Assembly (NCBI GenBank): GCA_905182995.1
Contig: CAJJDP010000100.1
Coordinates: forward strand, 203,403-267,402
DNA from: Paramecium octaurelia
Lineage: Eukaryota > Ciliophora > Oligohymenophorea > Peniculida > Parameciidae
Direction: 5' to 3'
DNA length: 64,000 nucleotides
The notes under the pieces are model-generated. The model searched no databases and had not been told where the DNA came from. It saw only the letters and a program-made list of their open reading frames with translations. The position numbers and the translations under genes are program-made. Below are positions 1 through 14,000 of the stretch, in pieces (the stretch's first letter is position 1; every line of letters begins with the position of its first letter).

Positions 1-1311
1 ATCAAAAGGGTAGTTTGGTTAATGTGGTAATGACTGGAAAAGACTCACATTCTAGTAAAGTTTATGATGATGGTTACAATCCCTTATTGGAAATCAACAA
101 TAGTCATTCAGATGAGAGTTTCGAAAAGAAATCATCGAAGTTATGGTGTATTTACAAGAACTAAGTTGTCGATCTATCATAGATGATCCATCCTGGTGGC
201 AATTACATTTGGAAACTCGTTCAAGGCCAAGATGTTACTAGGTACATTCTAGGAGCTTATACTCTTGACTCACTCAAAATCAAAACACATAAACACAGTA
301 TTTACACTCTCAAAATATTGGAATAATACGTTACTGGAATCTATGTCAATCCAGATCTAGAATTCTTCGTCAATACTGCCAATCGCAGAGTAGTCAAATA
401 ATTAAGAGAAACATGGAAGTTGAATACCATCTGTCCTTATACTGATTAAATTGCTTACTTTGGATTTATCAATGAAAAGTATCAATTCAAAAATACTCTA
501 CCTGGTCTCCAAACTTTTGGTTAGTACTTCGTTATTAAATCTATTGAAGATGATGACATTTCAACTAGACAATACACTATGGTGTTGAGTATGACTTATC
601 AAAGGACTAAATTTAGAAAGGATCTTTCGGATCTCTTCAAAAAAATACTCTCTTTATAAAGCATTCAAAAGGAAATCCCAAAAGAAGAAGAGTATTGTTC
701 TGAATTGCCTTTGATCATTAAGAGGTATCAATCCAAACGGGGATTCTCATCCTTTATTCATGAAGACAATAGAAATGGACAGTATCAAATAGAAGGACCC
801 TATGGAAATAATATTACTATTGAAAATGGGAATCATCTAGTCTTCATCGCTGGTGGCACTGGATTGTTCCCTTTCTTGGATATACTAGAGTATCAACTTA
901 AATTGACCTATCATAAAATACTATTGAAACAATTCGGTCAAGAGGCTGCTCAAATTATCAATACAGGAGTTGTTAAGAATTTCAAGATCACCCTATTTCT
1001 AGCAGTCAATTCAGCAGAGGATTTGGTATTTATCCTATTCATTATTTTAGATTGGCAAAGACATTTACTTTTCCTTGCTAAACTTGTAGTCCCAATTGGA
1101 TATACCCAATTTCAAGATGGTTGTCAAAGGAAACTTTAAATTAAAAGAATGTGACATTATCACCCAAAGATTCAACGCCCAAGTTTTTAAATCATTCCTA
1201 GGTGATTTGAATTCTGTATCCAAATACTTCATTTGTGGACCACCAAAAATGAATTTCGCAACCGAGAAGGTCTTAAAAGAAGCAGGACTAAACAACATAA
1301 CTGTCCTTTGA
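1..1311 (+). CDS. cytochrome b5 / flavin (ferric-type) reductase, 5' end cut off
   Basis: Open from base 3 to TGA 1309-1311, with one 25-nt intron at 1026-1050 (GTATTT...TTTAG). The 5' part lies outside the window. Visible modules in order: a cytochrome b5 heme domain with HPGG at base 189 and a later THKHS that fits the second heme histidine; an FAD-binding segment with RQYT followed by S, the signature of the ferredoxin/b5 reductase fold; GPYG; the NAD-binding loop GGTGLFPF; and the C-terminal CGPPKMN motif. By family this moves electrons from NAD(P)H through FAD to heme. The intron joins the NAD-binding half to the CGPP half, and the conserved fold across it supports the splice. Substrate unknown; the missing N-terminus could carry membrane segments. 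Confidence 0.85.
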
Positions 1312-1602
1312 CTAATTTATATCGAGAGTTATTGATTACAAATTCAATTTTAATGTGTAATTAATTCTAATAACAAAAAATAAAATTTACTAAAAAATAT
1401 TCTAATTTTTAGACTTATTAATCATTCCAAAAAGGAGGGTCAATTCTGTGTAATCCGTCTTACTTTATTTAGTGTTAGAATTTAATTGACTTATTAATAT
1501 ACAAAATATAAGATCATAAATATTATAAGGATTTATACAAACCAATTCGAGTATTACAACGAGCTTCAAATTAAGTTTATTAGAGTTAATAATTAGAACA
1601 TC

Positions 1603-2034
1603 ATGCAAGATAGATCAAATATTATCGAAATGAAATAAATGCTTAAGTTACTCCAGCAAATCAACCAACTACAAATTTAGAATGATGAACCAGAAAAACA
1701 AAACACTAAAGATTCAAATGATGATTAAATAATAAATGACATTGAAATTATATTGAATCTAGATGAAGATTAAGCTGAACAAACAGAAAAGGATGACAAA
1801 CTCTCAGAAAATGAAACCATTTCCAATGAACATTTAATATAAACTTCTAAATAAAACTTGATAGAATAGAGGAAGGCTGCTTGCAGAGTTGTATTCAATC
1901 CCAAAAATAACTCATATGGATGCTCGATCTGTTAGACCACCTACAAAGTATTGAAAAATCTACTTAACCATTAATAAAGATTTCATAACAAACCAAAAAA
2001 AAGCAAGCATCGCAACTAAAAACCCATTTCCTGA
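1603..2034 (+). CDS. small C2H2 zinc finger protein
   Basis: Intronless 143-aa reading frame in the ciliate code, ATG 1603 to TGA 2032-2034. The N-terminal two thirds are Q/N/E/D-rich and probably disordered (stretches such as DEPEKQ and DDQ). One classical C2H2 finger sits near the C-terminus: CSIC, 12 residues, H, 4 residues, H, inside RVVFNPKNNSYGCSICQTT. The tail is basic (KPKKSKHRN), like a nuclear localisation signal. A single finger with a basic tail suggests nucleic-acid or protein binding in the nucleus; no specific function can be assigned. Confidence 0.7.
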
Positions 2035-2532
2035 ATTTTATTAGAATATATTAAGGATATTTATATTAATATAAATTATTATTCTATATGTAACGCCTAT
2101 AGAAATCTTTTTTATTTTAACCAACCTAATATTTTAACTTTTATGAGAAAACATCTGCAATCCATGTTCTCAGATATTAAGGTACTCTCTTCAAAAGAAA
2201 ACTCAGTCCCCAATAAAATTATCTCTTTTTAATTATGCTTCGTTTCATCATAACACAAAATGATACGACTTTTAAAGACTATTAAATTAAATAATCTCCT
2301 TTTGATTGTTCTTTGAATGCATTTTCATGCCATGTGTAAGAACAATGTAGTATATTATATTCATACGTCAACCTATTAAAATTTATGATATTGAGAAATT
2401 AAACTATTATTTAAGGTTTGGTGTTTAATAGTAATTTGCCAATATTTTTTGCTCAATAATGAAACTCAAATATTTATATAAATATAATTAATATTTTCTT
2501 TGAAATATTTACCCATAAAAGATTTAATATTG
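2035..2532. other. intergenic, convergent gene ends
   Basis: About 500 bp of AT-rich DNA between the stop of the zinc finger gene and the stop of the opposite-strand gene at 2533. I see no conserved reading frame, RNA gene or clear repeat. It should hold the 3' ends of both transcripts. Confidence 0.5.
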
Positions 2533-2949
2533 TCATTAATTTTCAAACCTTAGAAATCTATCCCTTTTCTACTAGTTACAAGAATGGAGAGAAAGTTTAG
2601 TCAATTAAAAGCCTTTGTTTTTCAGTATTCCTTTTTTTGACAATGATTTCGCACTAACATGTGGACTGTCCTCTGTCTCTTTAGGAATTACTATAATTTT
2701 GTTTCCAAACTATATCAAATCTCTCAAGATTTAGGCCCCCTCTTCCTCATTTCTTGGCTTGATCATTATCACTTGTATATTTGATATTTGGACACCTTCT
2801 TACGGAGATTCCTTGCTTAGTTTCAATTGCTGACTATCTGGTTTGATTGTCGTATTTATTCCTTGAATTCCATTTTCTATAGTGAATATTTGCAATTATT
2901 AAGTGTCCTCGTATTCAGTATCCTTCTTTTGTTTGCAAGAATTACCCAT
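2533..2949 (-). CDS. small protein with N-myristoylation-type start
   Basis: Intronless 138-aa frame, ATG at 2949 to TGA at 2535-2533. It begins MGNSCKQKK: Gly2, Ser/Cys and following lysines form a typical N-myristoylation plus palmitoylation site, so membrane attachment is likely. The rest is hydrophilic (IENGIQGINTTIKPDSQQ, IMIKPRNEEEGAQ) and matches no domain I recognise. The start was chosen because the next in-frame codons upstream run into TGA. The alternative reading of this strand (other frames) is closed within 60 codons. Function unknown. Confidence 0.6.
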
Positions 2950-4153
2950 GAATTAATAAATTTAATCTTTTTCTTTGCATTCTCATAACCCATTAAACTA
3001 AATCCTTATTATGTTATACTTTTAAAAATTCAACTCATGTTAGAATTAAAAATAATCTATTTTTAGATTGTTGTTAAAATGAATAAAGCAAAAAGTCAAC
3101 AAGTTGACAATTAGGATTAACAAAATCAATTATATATTAAAAAAACAATAAATTAAAATATGGGGGTTAGTTAGTATTTGTATTTAATTATTAATTATCA
3201 CCGACTTTTTCCAAAAAGGAAGCATTCATTTAATTATTAAATTTTATTTATTGCAAATGCCCCTGATTCAAATTAACCATTTTAAAGGAAATTTACTTTG
3301 GCTCAATTTAAACCTTAAACAAAATCAATATCTCAATATTTTAGTGATAACTATCAAAAATACCTAATACCGCATAAACTGAATCACCTAATAATAACTT
3401 ATAACAAGTCCTCTTGATAATAAAAAACTGATATTGCCAAATCAATTCTGGAATAAAAAATAGTCGAATTAGAGTGCATAAAAGATTATATTGAGATTTA
3501 TGAACTTAATTAACTTCCTATATGTTCCCAAAATTTACATATTATGAAGCAGTCTAGTCATGTGTGATATAATGAATTTTTTTCAATCAAGAAGACGGAT
3601 TATCTTTATATAAAACCTTAAAATAGCTAGTTTCACGTGAATCTAACTGAATTCAAAATTATAGATTCGTTTTTAAGATCTTAATTTAATGTGTTGTCAT
3701 CTCGATTATGAATATTATTTAAACTAAACCTGAAGAACACAATCAAATGTGAGATCCATGAGTGTAAAATTCATAAGATATTATAGTTAAGTGACTAAAT
3801 TATATGATTATCGGTTTGATTTAAATTATATAGCTGATTTATCAAATGTATAGGATGCAAAAGGAGAAGGTAGAACATTTTGTATTAAAAATTCAGAGAT
3901 TAATAGTTGAAATAATACAGATAATGAAAATGATTAAGTTTATCAAATTTCTGGTATATTCATAGAGAATGTTTTGATCAAAAGGATTCAATTGTTATTT
4001 ATCCCTAAAATAAATAGTGTAATTGATCAAATAGTAAATTGAGATATGAAAGCAATAGAATTGGATTAGTTAATCAGCAATAAGGGTAGAAGAATTAGTT
4101 ATTTTAATATTATTGATAATTTAAAGCTGTTAAACAATAATTTAAATATAAAT
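2950..4153. other. intergenic with one doubtful short ORF
   Basis: 1.2 kb between the divergent starts at 2949 (-) and 4154 (+). A short + frame starts at ATG 3759 (MSVKFIRYYSQ...) and reaches TGA after about 50 codons; a 25-nt intron (GTATTA...AATAG, near 3887) would carry it a little further. A second frame opens at ATG 4046 and runs in frame into the next gene. Either could be a 5' exon or untranslated leader. No domain is visible, so I do not call a gene. Confidence 0.35.
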
Positions 4154-6314
4154 ATGAAACCTTATCAGACTCCAAATTCTGGGCATTCTCGTTAAGGGAG
4201 TTTAAGAGTCTAACGACAACCTTTGGCTGTTATCAGCAATTGTCCTGAATTTTAATAGTGTGCAAATTATCTGTAATAGAAAGTTTAGGGATTGGAGTAG
4301 AGAGTTAAGAACCTTAATAGTTAACATGCAGAGAGAACAGAGAATCGATCTACAACGACATAAAAAAATGAATCATCTTTATCACCTTTTGTTCGACAGA
4401 AAAAACAATGTAGTTCGAATTAGAAAGTAGATTCTCAGAGCTATTATGAAACCATCATTAATAAACGACTAGAAAATATTAGTAAAATAGATTAATCTCC
4501 TGTGCATGTCAAAACTGATAATACAGTGGCTCAATAAGATAAATATTCGATTCATAGTTAATTTTCTAATTTGGGGCCCTACTCAGGAAAATTGCACACT
4601 AACAGTATTGTGAGAATCTAGCAGTTGACTAAAAAATTGAGAAAGTTTAAAATGATTAAGGATTAAAATTAAGATGAATGTGCTCCTTCCTTGGCAAAGA
4701 TTAAATGTTTTTGTTAAGAATATTATAATGATTGTTTTGATTTCTATAGATGCACTGATTTGATAGCCTTGAAATACTTCATCTATTTGCTTGTATAAGA
4801 AATCAACACTCTTTTTAGTGAAGATGCATTCAAGATGGCAGATAATTCAATGTAGTATAAATAGTAGATTGAAATTCTCAAAGAGTAATTAGACAATCAG
4901 AAGAGTGATTAAGTAAGCTTCTAAAACTAATTAAAATTATAAAAAATGGTGGTGGATACTTAAAAATTAATATAAGATATTATTAATGTCCTATAAACAA
5001 AACATAATTAAAGTACATTGATCAATTAGGTTGAAGTGTTGAATAATTAAATGAAAAATATCAAAGAAAATATGTCAACCAATTAACTTTAACATCAAAA
5101 TGCTACTTCTTTTGGATAATAATTAGCTAAATGTGGAATAGATGTAAATTATCAATAGAGAGTAACAAATGATACATCTGCTGTAAATTAATCTAATTTT
5201 AAGACTCAAACAGCAGATGAAAGAAATTTAACATAATTCAGTTCAAAATCCAAGTCTCCTTATAGTAGAAATCAAAAGAACCTTAACTTTGATCCAGAAA
5301 AATAAATTGATATGAATAAGAAACTATTAGATGAACAAGTGGTAACTAATAGATAGTTAATGGAGAAACTGTTCAAGTTGCAAACAGAAAAATAATAGAA
5401 TGATTAGATATTGAAGTAAGTGCAGGAAGAGTTGAAATATAGAAATTAAATGATAGTAGATTTGGAAAATAATTTATAGAAGGATAACACAATACTTAAT
5501 GAAATGAATTAAAATTTAGAGAAGGCTGTTTAATAAAATAAAGAATTGCAGAAGGAAAATTTTAATTATAAAGAAAGTATTGATCAATGCAAAAAGATAG
5601 AGTAAAAGTATTATGATCTATTATAATAAAATAACAACTAATTGGAATAACTCAACTAAGTAGTTAAAGAAAATGGAGCTTTATAAAAAATTCAATAATA
5701 AATAGAAGTATTTTAGTAGATTTATAGTAGGGTGAATACAAAGGATATTAGCAATAAATATTAAAATTACAGGAGAAGTGTTAAGCACAATATGCTCAAT
5801 TGCAGGATCAAAGTGATACAAAGGATCTATAATAGTAAATAAATGAATTATTATTATAATAATAAGAACAGAGCAAAATAATAGTAATCTATGAGTAATA
5901 ATATAGACTTTGATTACCGATGAGGCCCTGTACTTGGGATAGATGACTCTTTATGCTAGTGACATATTGTCTAGACAACCGACTGATGGGATTCCCACCA
6001 CTCTTGTGATGCTATAGAAGGACTTAAATGGGAAGAGAAACACCATTCAATAGAAAATGAGCATTCTGTAATAGTTCGGAAACAATATGAAGAATCAGCA
6101 TTTAATTGTTCAAAGCAGTGGTTCTAGTCAGTTTAATGATAATGTAGATTTACTGGAAAATCTGCATAGCGAGGCTTCGTCAATTAGATAGAAGAATGTG
6201 AGTTCATATGAGGAGACTGCTAGCACAATACACAATAATAATATCTAATCAAATGATTTAATGGTGATTTTGCTAGTGTAATGTAATACTTTGGAGAAGA
6301 TGATGGAACTGTGA
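4154..6314 (+). CDS. long coiled-coil protein
   Basis: 705 aa after removing two introns, 5732-5751 (20 nt) and 5884-5906 (23 nt); both restore one continuous frame to TGA 6312-6314. ATG 4154 gives MKPYQTPNSGHSRQGS; an in-frame ATG at 4046 is a possible longer start. N-terminal part is Ser/Arg/Gln-rich, then a Cys/Tyr-rich patch (KCFCQEYYNDCFDFYRC, about residues 185-200), then about 350 residues of Q/E/K heptad-like coiled coil. The C-terminus (LYLGQMTLYASDIL) is again globular-looking. This resembles many ciliate cytoskeletal or basal-body proteins, but no family can be named. The next gene begins only 37 bp downstream. Confidence 0.75.
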
Positions 6315-6351
6315 CTTTTCTTGATAATTCAATTTTTATTATTATTTTATA

Positions 6352-9300
6352 ATGCTATCATTTATATGGATTTTAATTGTGCAATAAGTTAATGCTTAGT
6401 ATTGTGAGTGTAATTAACAATAAGCAGATATATGTTTGATAAATTAAGATTGCTAATTGCTCATATCTCATTTAAATAGCACGATTAGCAATCTAAATAT
6501 AATTTAGATAGAAGATTGCAATGTGTCCATATGTCTATAAAAATTAGTGAATAAAGCATTGCTAGATTTCAATTAGTTGATTATCAATAATGCAAGAATA
6601 GAATAAAACGATAGTTGTGATATCATATTACATTAATAGATGGTGATTTCAGGAAATATAATAAATATTACCTCCTCAAGAATAAGATTCTATGGATACA
6701 TGCAATTATCATTTTCAGCCCAGAATATTACATTTATTTCTTCGAAAATACTGTCAAATACTATGAGCATTTGTGCATTTTACTTAACAATCAACAATTC
6801 CTCGCTGACATCTCTAATGTAGAACAAAACATAATGTTCATGCTTGAATAATCTGAATTGTTCTGACTAAGCTTATGTGAAAAACCTCTTCAGCTTTGTT
6901 GGGTATATCACTCAGAATTATACTAATTTGACTGCTTAATATATTGAATCCTAGTGGTTGGCTCAATTCTAGTGCAACTTCTTTACTCTAAAAAACCTTA
7001 CCTATTACACCATGCTAATTTCAGTTTCAAATGAAACCTATTTGACATAGTATTCCAAAATCAAAGGGTTTTATGTTGGATTCTATTCTTACAGTTTATA
7101 AATTGACTAAACTAGTCAGATTTTAACTGATGGCATGGGATACTCCACCAATGAGGGATTTGGCTGCGGATACACTGATAAGATAATAGGGTTGAGATAG
7201 CAATGTGGAGGTACTGGAGGAAGTCATGGTGGAATGGGAGGATTCTCAACAAGTCCAAAGTCAAATTACAATTAATTGTGCTTACAACTACAGAGCAAGT
7301 AGATTTATGATTATTCATTCAATCCAGTACTACCAGGTAGTGGCGGAGGAGGAGTCACATATGGCGATTGGTTTGAAAAAATCGAAGTTCAGGGTCAGGG
7401 AGGAGGAGTCATACATTTGGAAGTGTTGAATTTATAGAATGATGGCATAATAAGTTCGAATGGAACAGCCTATATAGAAGAACCATTTTTTGGGAGTGGG
7501 AGTGGAGGATCAATTTAATTAAGAATAATTTATTTCAGCGGAAATGGATTTGTTACTGCTGATGGCGGAGGCTCTTAATATGAAGACAATTTTAATACAT
7601 ACGAATTTGCTAGATAGAAGTTTTATTAGACATACCAGGTCTATGGTGGATTTGGAGGAGGAGGAAGAATCAGATTGTTCTTTTTCAACATCTCAGAAAT
7701 GATTAATAGAAATTAAAGTTGCAACAATACTATACAAACTAGACCAGGAGGTTTGACAAACCAATAAAGCAGTGTTCTTAATATGTCTAATTAAATTATT
7801 ACTAAATTTCATGGTTCCATCACACCTACTGGATGTCCCCAGGGAACTTTTGGCAATTATTGTTAATAATGCAATCCAGGTTACTATAAAATGCTCTATG
7901 GATAGGCTCCTTGTTAACCATGTTTTAATACTATCAATAATAAAAATAAAACTCAATATTTAAATGTTGGAGAAATTACACCATTTTGTGCAGTTATTTG
8001 CACCGATGGTAAATCACCAAAAGAAGATCAATGTTTAAGTGGATTAGCAGAGTTTTCTCAAAAATTAGGTGGATAGAATGTCATATTTGCTCTATTTGTA
8101 ATAATCATGTTACTATTGATTAATATTGCTATTGTTTGGGCGAGTAGGGATAAGAATCAGTAGAAGTCAAGACAGTTTTATGGATCATATGATGATTCAA
8201 CTTTGTAGTAAATGACTAGTTCGTTATCTGAGTTAAATAACAAAACATACTTAATCAGTTAAGATATTCATTTTCATGTGCGTAGAATATATTTGGCAGG
8301 AAGTAACACTTATTAAAATCCATGGCAAATTTACTAAGAGACTTTAGTTGACAGTGATCTCAATCAAGGAGATAATAAAAGGTTATATAATCTGTTTGAA
8401 ACATTTAACTAAAGAGCATTATTTACTGTCTTTGAAAAATATATTTTGCTGTTTTTCAAATTTTATTACTATCCTCTTTACATATGGATTCTCCAATTAA
8501 TCCAAGTCCATAAATTTAAGACTCTATCCAAGTTATTTGTTTAATAGGAATATCTTTTTAATGAGTTTGATCCTGAAAGGGATAAAATTAAATTGAAATT
8601 CTCATGTTCTAAAGATAAGACCTTAGCCTTCATTGACAGACTTAATTTAGCTTTGAAAATAGTTGAGTAGAGTAATACCATAGAATTACCCATTTATTTA
8701 GTCTTGAGTGGTTATGGCACATTCCCATATCCATTCTAAATCAACATTCACGATGCCCTCATCAAGAGATTGTGGTAGTAATTTAGTTTCAACACTAATG
8801 AGGAAAGTATCAATCTTTTCGAAAAATTTGTTGCTGAATTTAACTATTATGCAGTCAAAATAGATTTTAGATAATCTTAGTCTTCATTCACTAAAAGATT
8901 TATCGATCTCCTCAATTACACAAATTAGTATAACTATGAAGTCTTTAGATTACATCATGCCATATAAGTAGATATCTGCATTCATATTATCGCAAATGAG
9001 TTGTCTGCTTAGAGTTAAGCATATCTGCTTGGAAATGCAAATCAAAGAGAACTGGAATTTCTATTAAAATAAATTCATGTCATGAAGAACCTACCTGAAG
9101 AGTTCACTATCAAATTGTCGATTATATTTAATAATTATAATAAGGACAGAGTTGTGAATTTGGAAACATTCAATAACCTAGTGTACAATATTAATGAACA
9201 ATTATAAATCATTATTACTTAAGATAAGGATGATTTGAGAAATCAAATACAATAGGAGAAGAAGAGGATGCAGTCAAAAATAAATCGCTTTAAAATAGAT

Positions 9301-9874
9301 GGAATGAAGCAATACAAACTTAAAGGAATCCAAGTAGTTAAGAGATTTTTCACTTGGCTTTTAAGTTAGATTACTAGATATAGAGACAGCAGAGTGAATC
9401 AACAATTCCTTATTGCTGGAATATGCATTGTACTTGCTATATAATGGGTATTTTAATTTTGTTATTAGTAAGTGTTTTGTCATTGCCTATCCCGTGCTAT
9501 TATTGATTGTTTATAAAATGGAGGATGATTAAATCTTTTTGGCTGAGTTTATTACTCAATCAGTAATATTTCCTGCAGCATAAATCATAAGTTTGATTAT
9601 ACTTTCCGCTTGGGTAATGTATGTTTATAATTTTTAGCTTTTAAAATCCAGGAGAAACTATGGGAAAATGTTTCTCTTATTTAATCTATGTGCTTTAGCA
9701 AGTTCCTTGATTGAATTTATTTTTGGATGCTACGATCTTTTCAATTTCAATTCCAGTGCTGAATATAACCTTTTTAAATTATTCCCTTTCTTTTTCATTT
9801 TGCTTTCATCACATTTGGTTTGTTTATAGATGAACTTTAATGAACTCAACAAAATAAAATATTTTGAGATGTGA
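6352..9874 (+). CDS. large Gly-rich, multi-pass membrane protein with Cys-rich module
   Basis: 1,165 aa with one inferred intron, 9448-9472 (25 nt, ends TAAG), the only join that carries the frame on. It starts with a signal peptide (MLSFIWILIVQQVNA), then repeated I/S/N stretches, then glycine-rich blocks (GGTGGSHGGMGGF, GSGGGGVTYG, YGGFGGGG). A Cys-rich EGF/GCC2-like module follows (CPQGTFGNYCQQCNPGYY). The first membrane helix is VIFALFVIIMLLLINIAIVW (about residue 585). Further hydrophobic helices lie near FEKYILLFFKFYYY and at the C-terminus (at least four). Such proteins sit at the cell surface in ciliates; no transport motif is visible. Start: TGA lies in frame 30 bp upstream. Confidence 0.8.
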
Positions 9875-10093
9875 ATTATTTATTTTTAATTCTTATATTT
9901 AAATCAATTGGTATATGAGTTTTATATTGTATCATAATAGATATGATTCCCTAAGGTTGCTAAATGTCTGGATACAAACTTTAGTTAATTATTTTTATAG
10001 CTTTAATTTATTAAATTGAAAAAACTTTAGAATAGATCAATTATATTTAATTTTTAATATGCTAAAGTAGAGTACTAAAAATTAATAAATTTA

Positions 10094-10971
10094 ATGAAAT
10101 AGTTTAAAGTTTCTTGCGGGATTACGGATGCTATGAAAAATCAATCAAAAGATGTTTAAACTTGTTCGTTGAAAGCTGAGAATCTTAAAGAAATTGTATA
10201 TTTTATTATCAAACATAGTACAGAGGAATTGATCAAAATAATTTACAATAAGTTAATCAACATCTTATAAACCATTTTTCATTTAACCCTATTGTTGGTA
10301 CAATTGAATAGCCAAATAATCCCTTACAAAAAATACGTAATCGATCTAAAACAAAAGTTTAATCATAAATGCATAGTTATTAATAGGTTGAGTCCGTTCA
10401 AAATTCATATTAATCGATAGAACTACTAGATGAGAAGGATAAGGAGGTAAATTATTATAAGAGTCATATCTAACAACTAACAGAGGAATTGTAAAAATTA
10501 ACTGAATATTTTGAAACAGTTAGAAATGAAAATTAATAGCTTAAAAATTAAGTCAATTAAAGTCAAAATTATCAATTAATCATTTCAAATCAATAGTAAT
10601 AGATTATGAAATTATAGTAAGACAACGTTGAATTGGAAATGATTTTGAAGAATGCACTTTTATAATAGGAAAGATAAAAATATTAATAATAAACTTCAAA
10701 TAAAACAACGATCACTAAGAAAAACTAATTAAATGGATAAAAATTAAAGTTGTTCAATTGCTAGAGTTTCTTAAGTGAATAAAAGAACAATTCCAACATT
10801 AATGCTCGTCTAATCTCTTGTCCAGATGAGGAAAGACAGAAAAGTCACAGAAGTAATGAACCAAAAACAAGTAATTAATCAAGTCTAACCCTTCCTGATT
10901 ATAATAATTACTCAAATGATTAAAAGTAGATACTTAAGTAAGAGAAGGAGAATAGGAAGACTAAATATTGA
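10094..10971 (+). CDS. coiled-coil protein
   Basis: 284 aa, one intron at 10196-10218 (23 nt, GTATAT...CATAG), stop TGA 10969-10971. N-terminal 60 residues look globular (MKQFKVSCGITDAMKNQSK), followed by a Q/E/K/N-rich coiled coil (HIQQLTEELQKLTEYFETVR) and a Ser/Lys-rich tail. The intron is supported because the same frame then runs for about 250 codons. No family recognised. It ends 36 bp from the stop of the convergent RhoGEF-like gene. Confidence 0.7.
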
Positions 10972-11007
10972 TGATAAATTATTTTTTGGTATCTATAAGA
11001 ATTCACG

Positions 11008-14000
11008 TCATAAATTATTAGAGATATTTGAGTATAGTTCTTAAAGTTTCTAAATTTCTAATCCGTTTGAAGTCTTGAATACAAACTTCTCGTCTTAAAT
11101 GTGTTTTATTTAAAACTGAAAATAAAAAGGGAATGGTGAAAGATTGACTATGTCACTTAGGAATATTTCCAATTTCTTTTCCATATTATGGATGATAATG
11201 AATCTATCATACTTGACTCCAAGGGTGCAGTAGGTTTCTAGTTGGCATTTGAATTATCTAAATTAATGTGAATATAGAATAACCTTTATAATATCTCTTT
11301 GCTGGCATTAGGAATTTCAATATTGAAGTGTTGAAGCCCATAAAACGGGTTCTATTGGAGTGATTCCATAAAGAGCAATTCTGTAATATATTGAAATTGC
11401 TATTCCAACTTTTTAATGCCTTGTAAATTCTTATCATGCTGTTTAATTATTTATTCGATTTCTTATTTCACAATTCCAATAGCCACATATATTTCTGAGA
11501 TCCATGTTTGTTCCTTCAATTGCTTATAAACTTTGTCTGGAATTAATTGTTTCACCAAATTTATGGGCAAAGATTATTTCGTAAAAATCTAAATATTTAA
11601 GCATAATCTTACATGTCTGAAGTTTTCATAATACTTGATAATTAGATAGTAAATGGAATACACATAATATTAAGAGTTCGTGAGCTGATATTTCAAGTTC
11701 TTGATATCATCAAATGCTTGGTGGCATATTAAATTAAGTCTTACTAGATCTGATTAATAATCTTTTTTCTCTTGTTTTGGAGTTAAATATAGGTATTTTT
11801 TGAGTAGTAATTTAGTATTTGTTTTTTCTCTTTCTTTGAACAGATAGGTGAGTTTTGACATGACCCCTTCATTACTTGATTTATTTAATGGAATTTGTGG
11901 AATGCAATCCTCATCATCGAGAATCCTAACTTCTTGATCATTGATTAAAAAGAACTTAAAATCCTCGTAGCTTTATAATTTAATGGCTTCAGCAGCCATT
12001 TCAATTAGATCAGCTACTCTTAATTCAGGGCTGATAGGTAAAAAGATGTAAAATTCATCTGGGAACATAATCTAAAAGCATAGAAGAGTGAGATACTTTA
12101 ATATTGATAGTTTGATTGCTAATTTTTAAACTTTTGTGATGCATGGTTTGTCTAATGGTATTTGTGTTTCTAACAAATTTAAGGGTTTCACTTAGGGAGA
12201 TGTCGTCAGTATTGAATGAAGAGGACTTCATTGTTTTTCTGAGACTCTCTCTTTCTACACAAGTTTTATCAGGACTGGATGCAATAGTCTCATAAAAAGA
12301 GGGGGGGAGTTCTAAATATTTGAGTACTTGTTCTGGGTTCTATTTGATTAGGGGAGAGTTTAGAACAGCTTCAAGAAAGTTTTCAATGATGATTTTCCTG
12401 GCTTCGATTAGTTAGGTTTTTTTATTGCTGGCCCATTGATTCTTGCTTAAATGTGGAATCGAGATGTCTGGGAATTGCTTTCTGATCATATTTTCCAACT
12501 TTATTAAACTGCTGTATCTGGTTAATAAGGTTAAATTCTAAGATCCTGCAGAAATCTATTTTCAATTCTATATATACAAGCATCACATAAACAGTATATG
12601 ATTAAAGAAGGGACTTTCTTAATTCTGTTCCCTTGGCAAATACTTAAATGGATTAGACTTCGCATTCTTGAAGGATTTCCAATTTTTGATACTTCGTCTT
12701 GATGTCATTAATTAAGGATTCAAACAAGCTGAGTAATTTTTATTTTTGTTCTGCGTCTTGACAAATGAATGTTATGGATTGTTCCTAGGAGGAGACTGTG
12801 AATAAGAATTTGCAATATTGAGTTTCTGGTTTGTTTTTGCAATAGGACTTCTCATTAAGGTAGAGATATTCATACAATTTTTCGTGTTGTTTGACTAAAG
12901 CATTTTGATTTCTTTAGGTTAAGATGATCATGTCATTGCAAATATACACTATAACTGATTTCTATTATTTAGAGACCAGAACATTGATGGTTTCACTTTG
13001 GACATATCTTCTTGTGGATTCTACAATGGATACATTGATTGAATCAAAAAATTGCTTTTGCAATTCGAATAGCATTTGATTTTTGAGAACACTAGAATGA
13101 TAAATTGGTATTATTTACTTGTCCATCAAAATATCAATTTTGCAATTGACTTCTATGAATTTATTGACACTCACTTGGAGTGACTCATAATCTGGATGAG
13201 ATTGCCAAGTATGTTTGATCAAATCCTTGAGTAATAGGACATATTTGGGTAATCTTTGGACAGGTTTGATGAGATAGGATTCTAGATTGCCTCCTTTGAA
13301 AATATCAGCTTCTTCCAATTCAGAAATAAAATCATTCAATTTTGGGATTTCCTTCCTCAACGAAGAAACAACTTCTATGGAGAAACCAGAGGTGTATTCG
13401 AAGTATATTTTGAAAAATTAAACATATTTGTCAAAGATCTTGCCAAAACAAGTGTGTTAAGTAAAGTTGCTGAATCTTTCTAAATTAATAGCCAATACAA
13501 AATACCAGAGATTTCAAATAAAAATTGCTTATTTAGTAAATATATTTGTTTCAAATTTCTAAATAACAACTTAGATTGAGCTTCTGTGAGGATTGCCTAT
13601 AATGGATCAAAAAACTTCACGATGATCAATTCCAAATCTTTGAGATAAGTGAATTCACTGTCTACTAATTCTTGAATCACGCATTTACGATATCGTGCCC
13701 ACTTCTTCCTTTTTTGATACTTGATCTTGCAGGAATGCATTCTATAATATGATTAGATCAAAATGATTTGTTTTCTTGGAATTAGATGAATGTTACATCG
13801 AAGAATGACTATCTGCTACAATCTCACTTACAAAATGATCAGCAGAATGTGATAATTTTTGCGACGCCATATGGATATCTGATAGTAGTTTGGACTATTC
13901 TTGTCCTTGAATAAAGGAGTTCTGATTAAATTAGGACATGTCAATGTTGTTCATCTAATCTGAGAGATAACTATCATTACTCTAAATAGTCAAACTCAAT

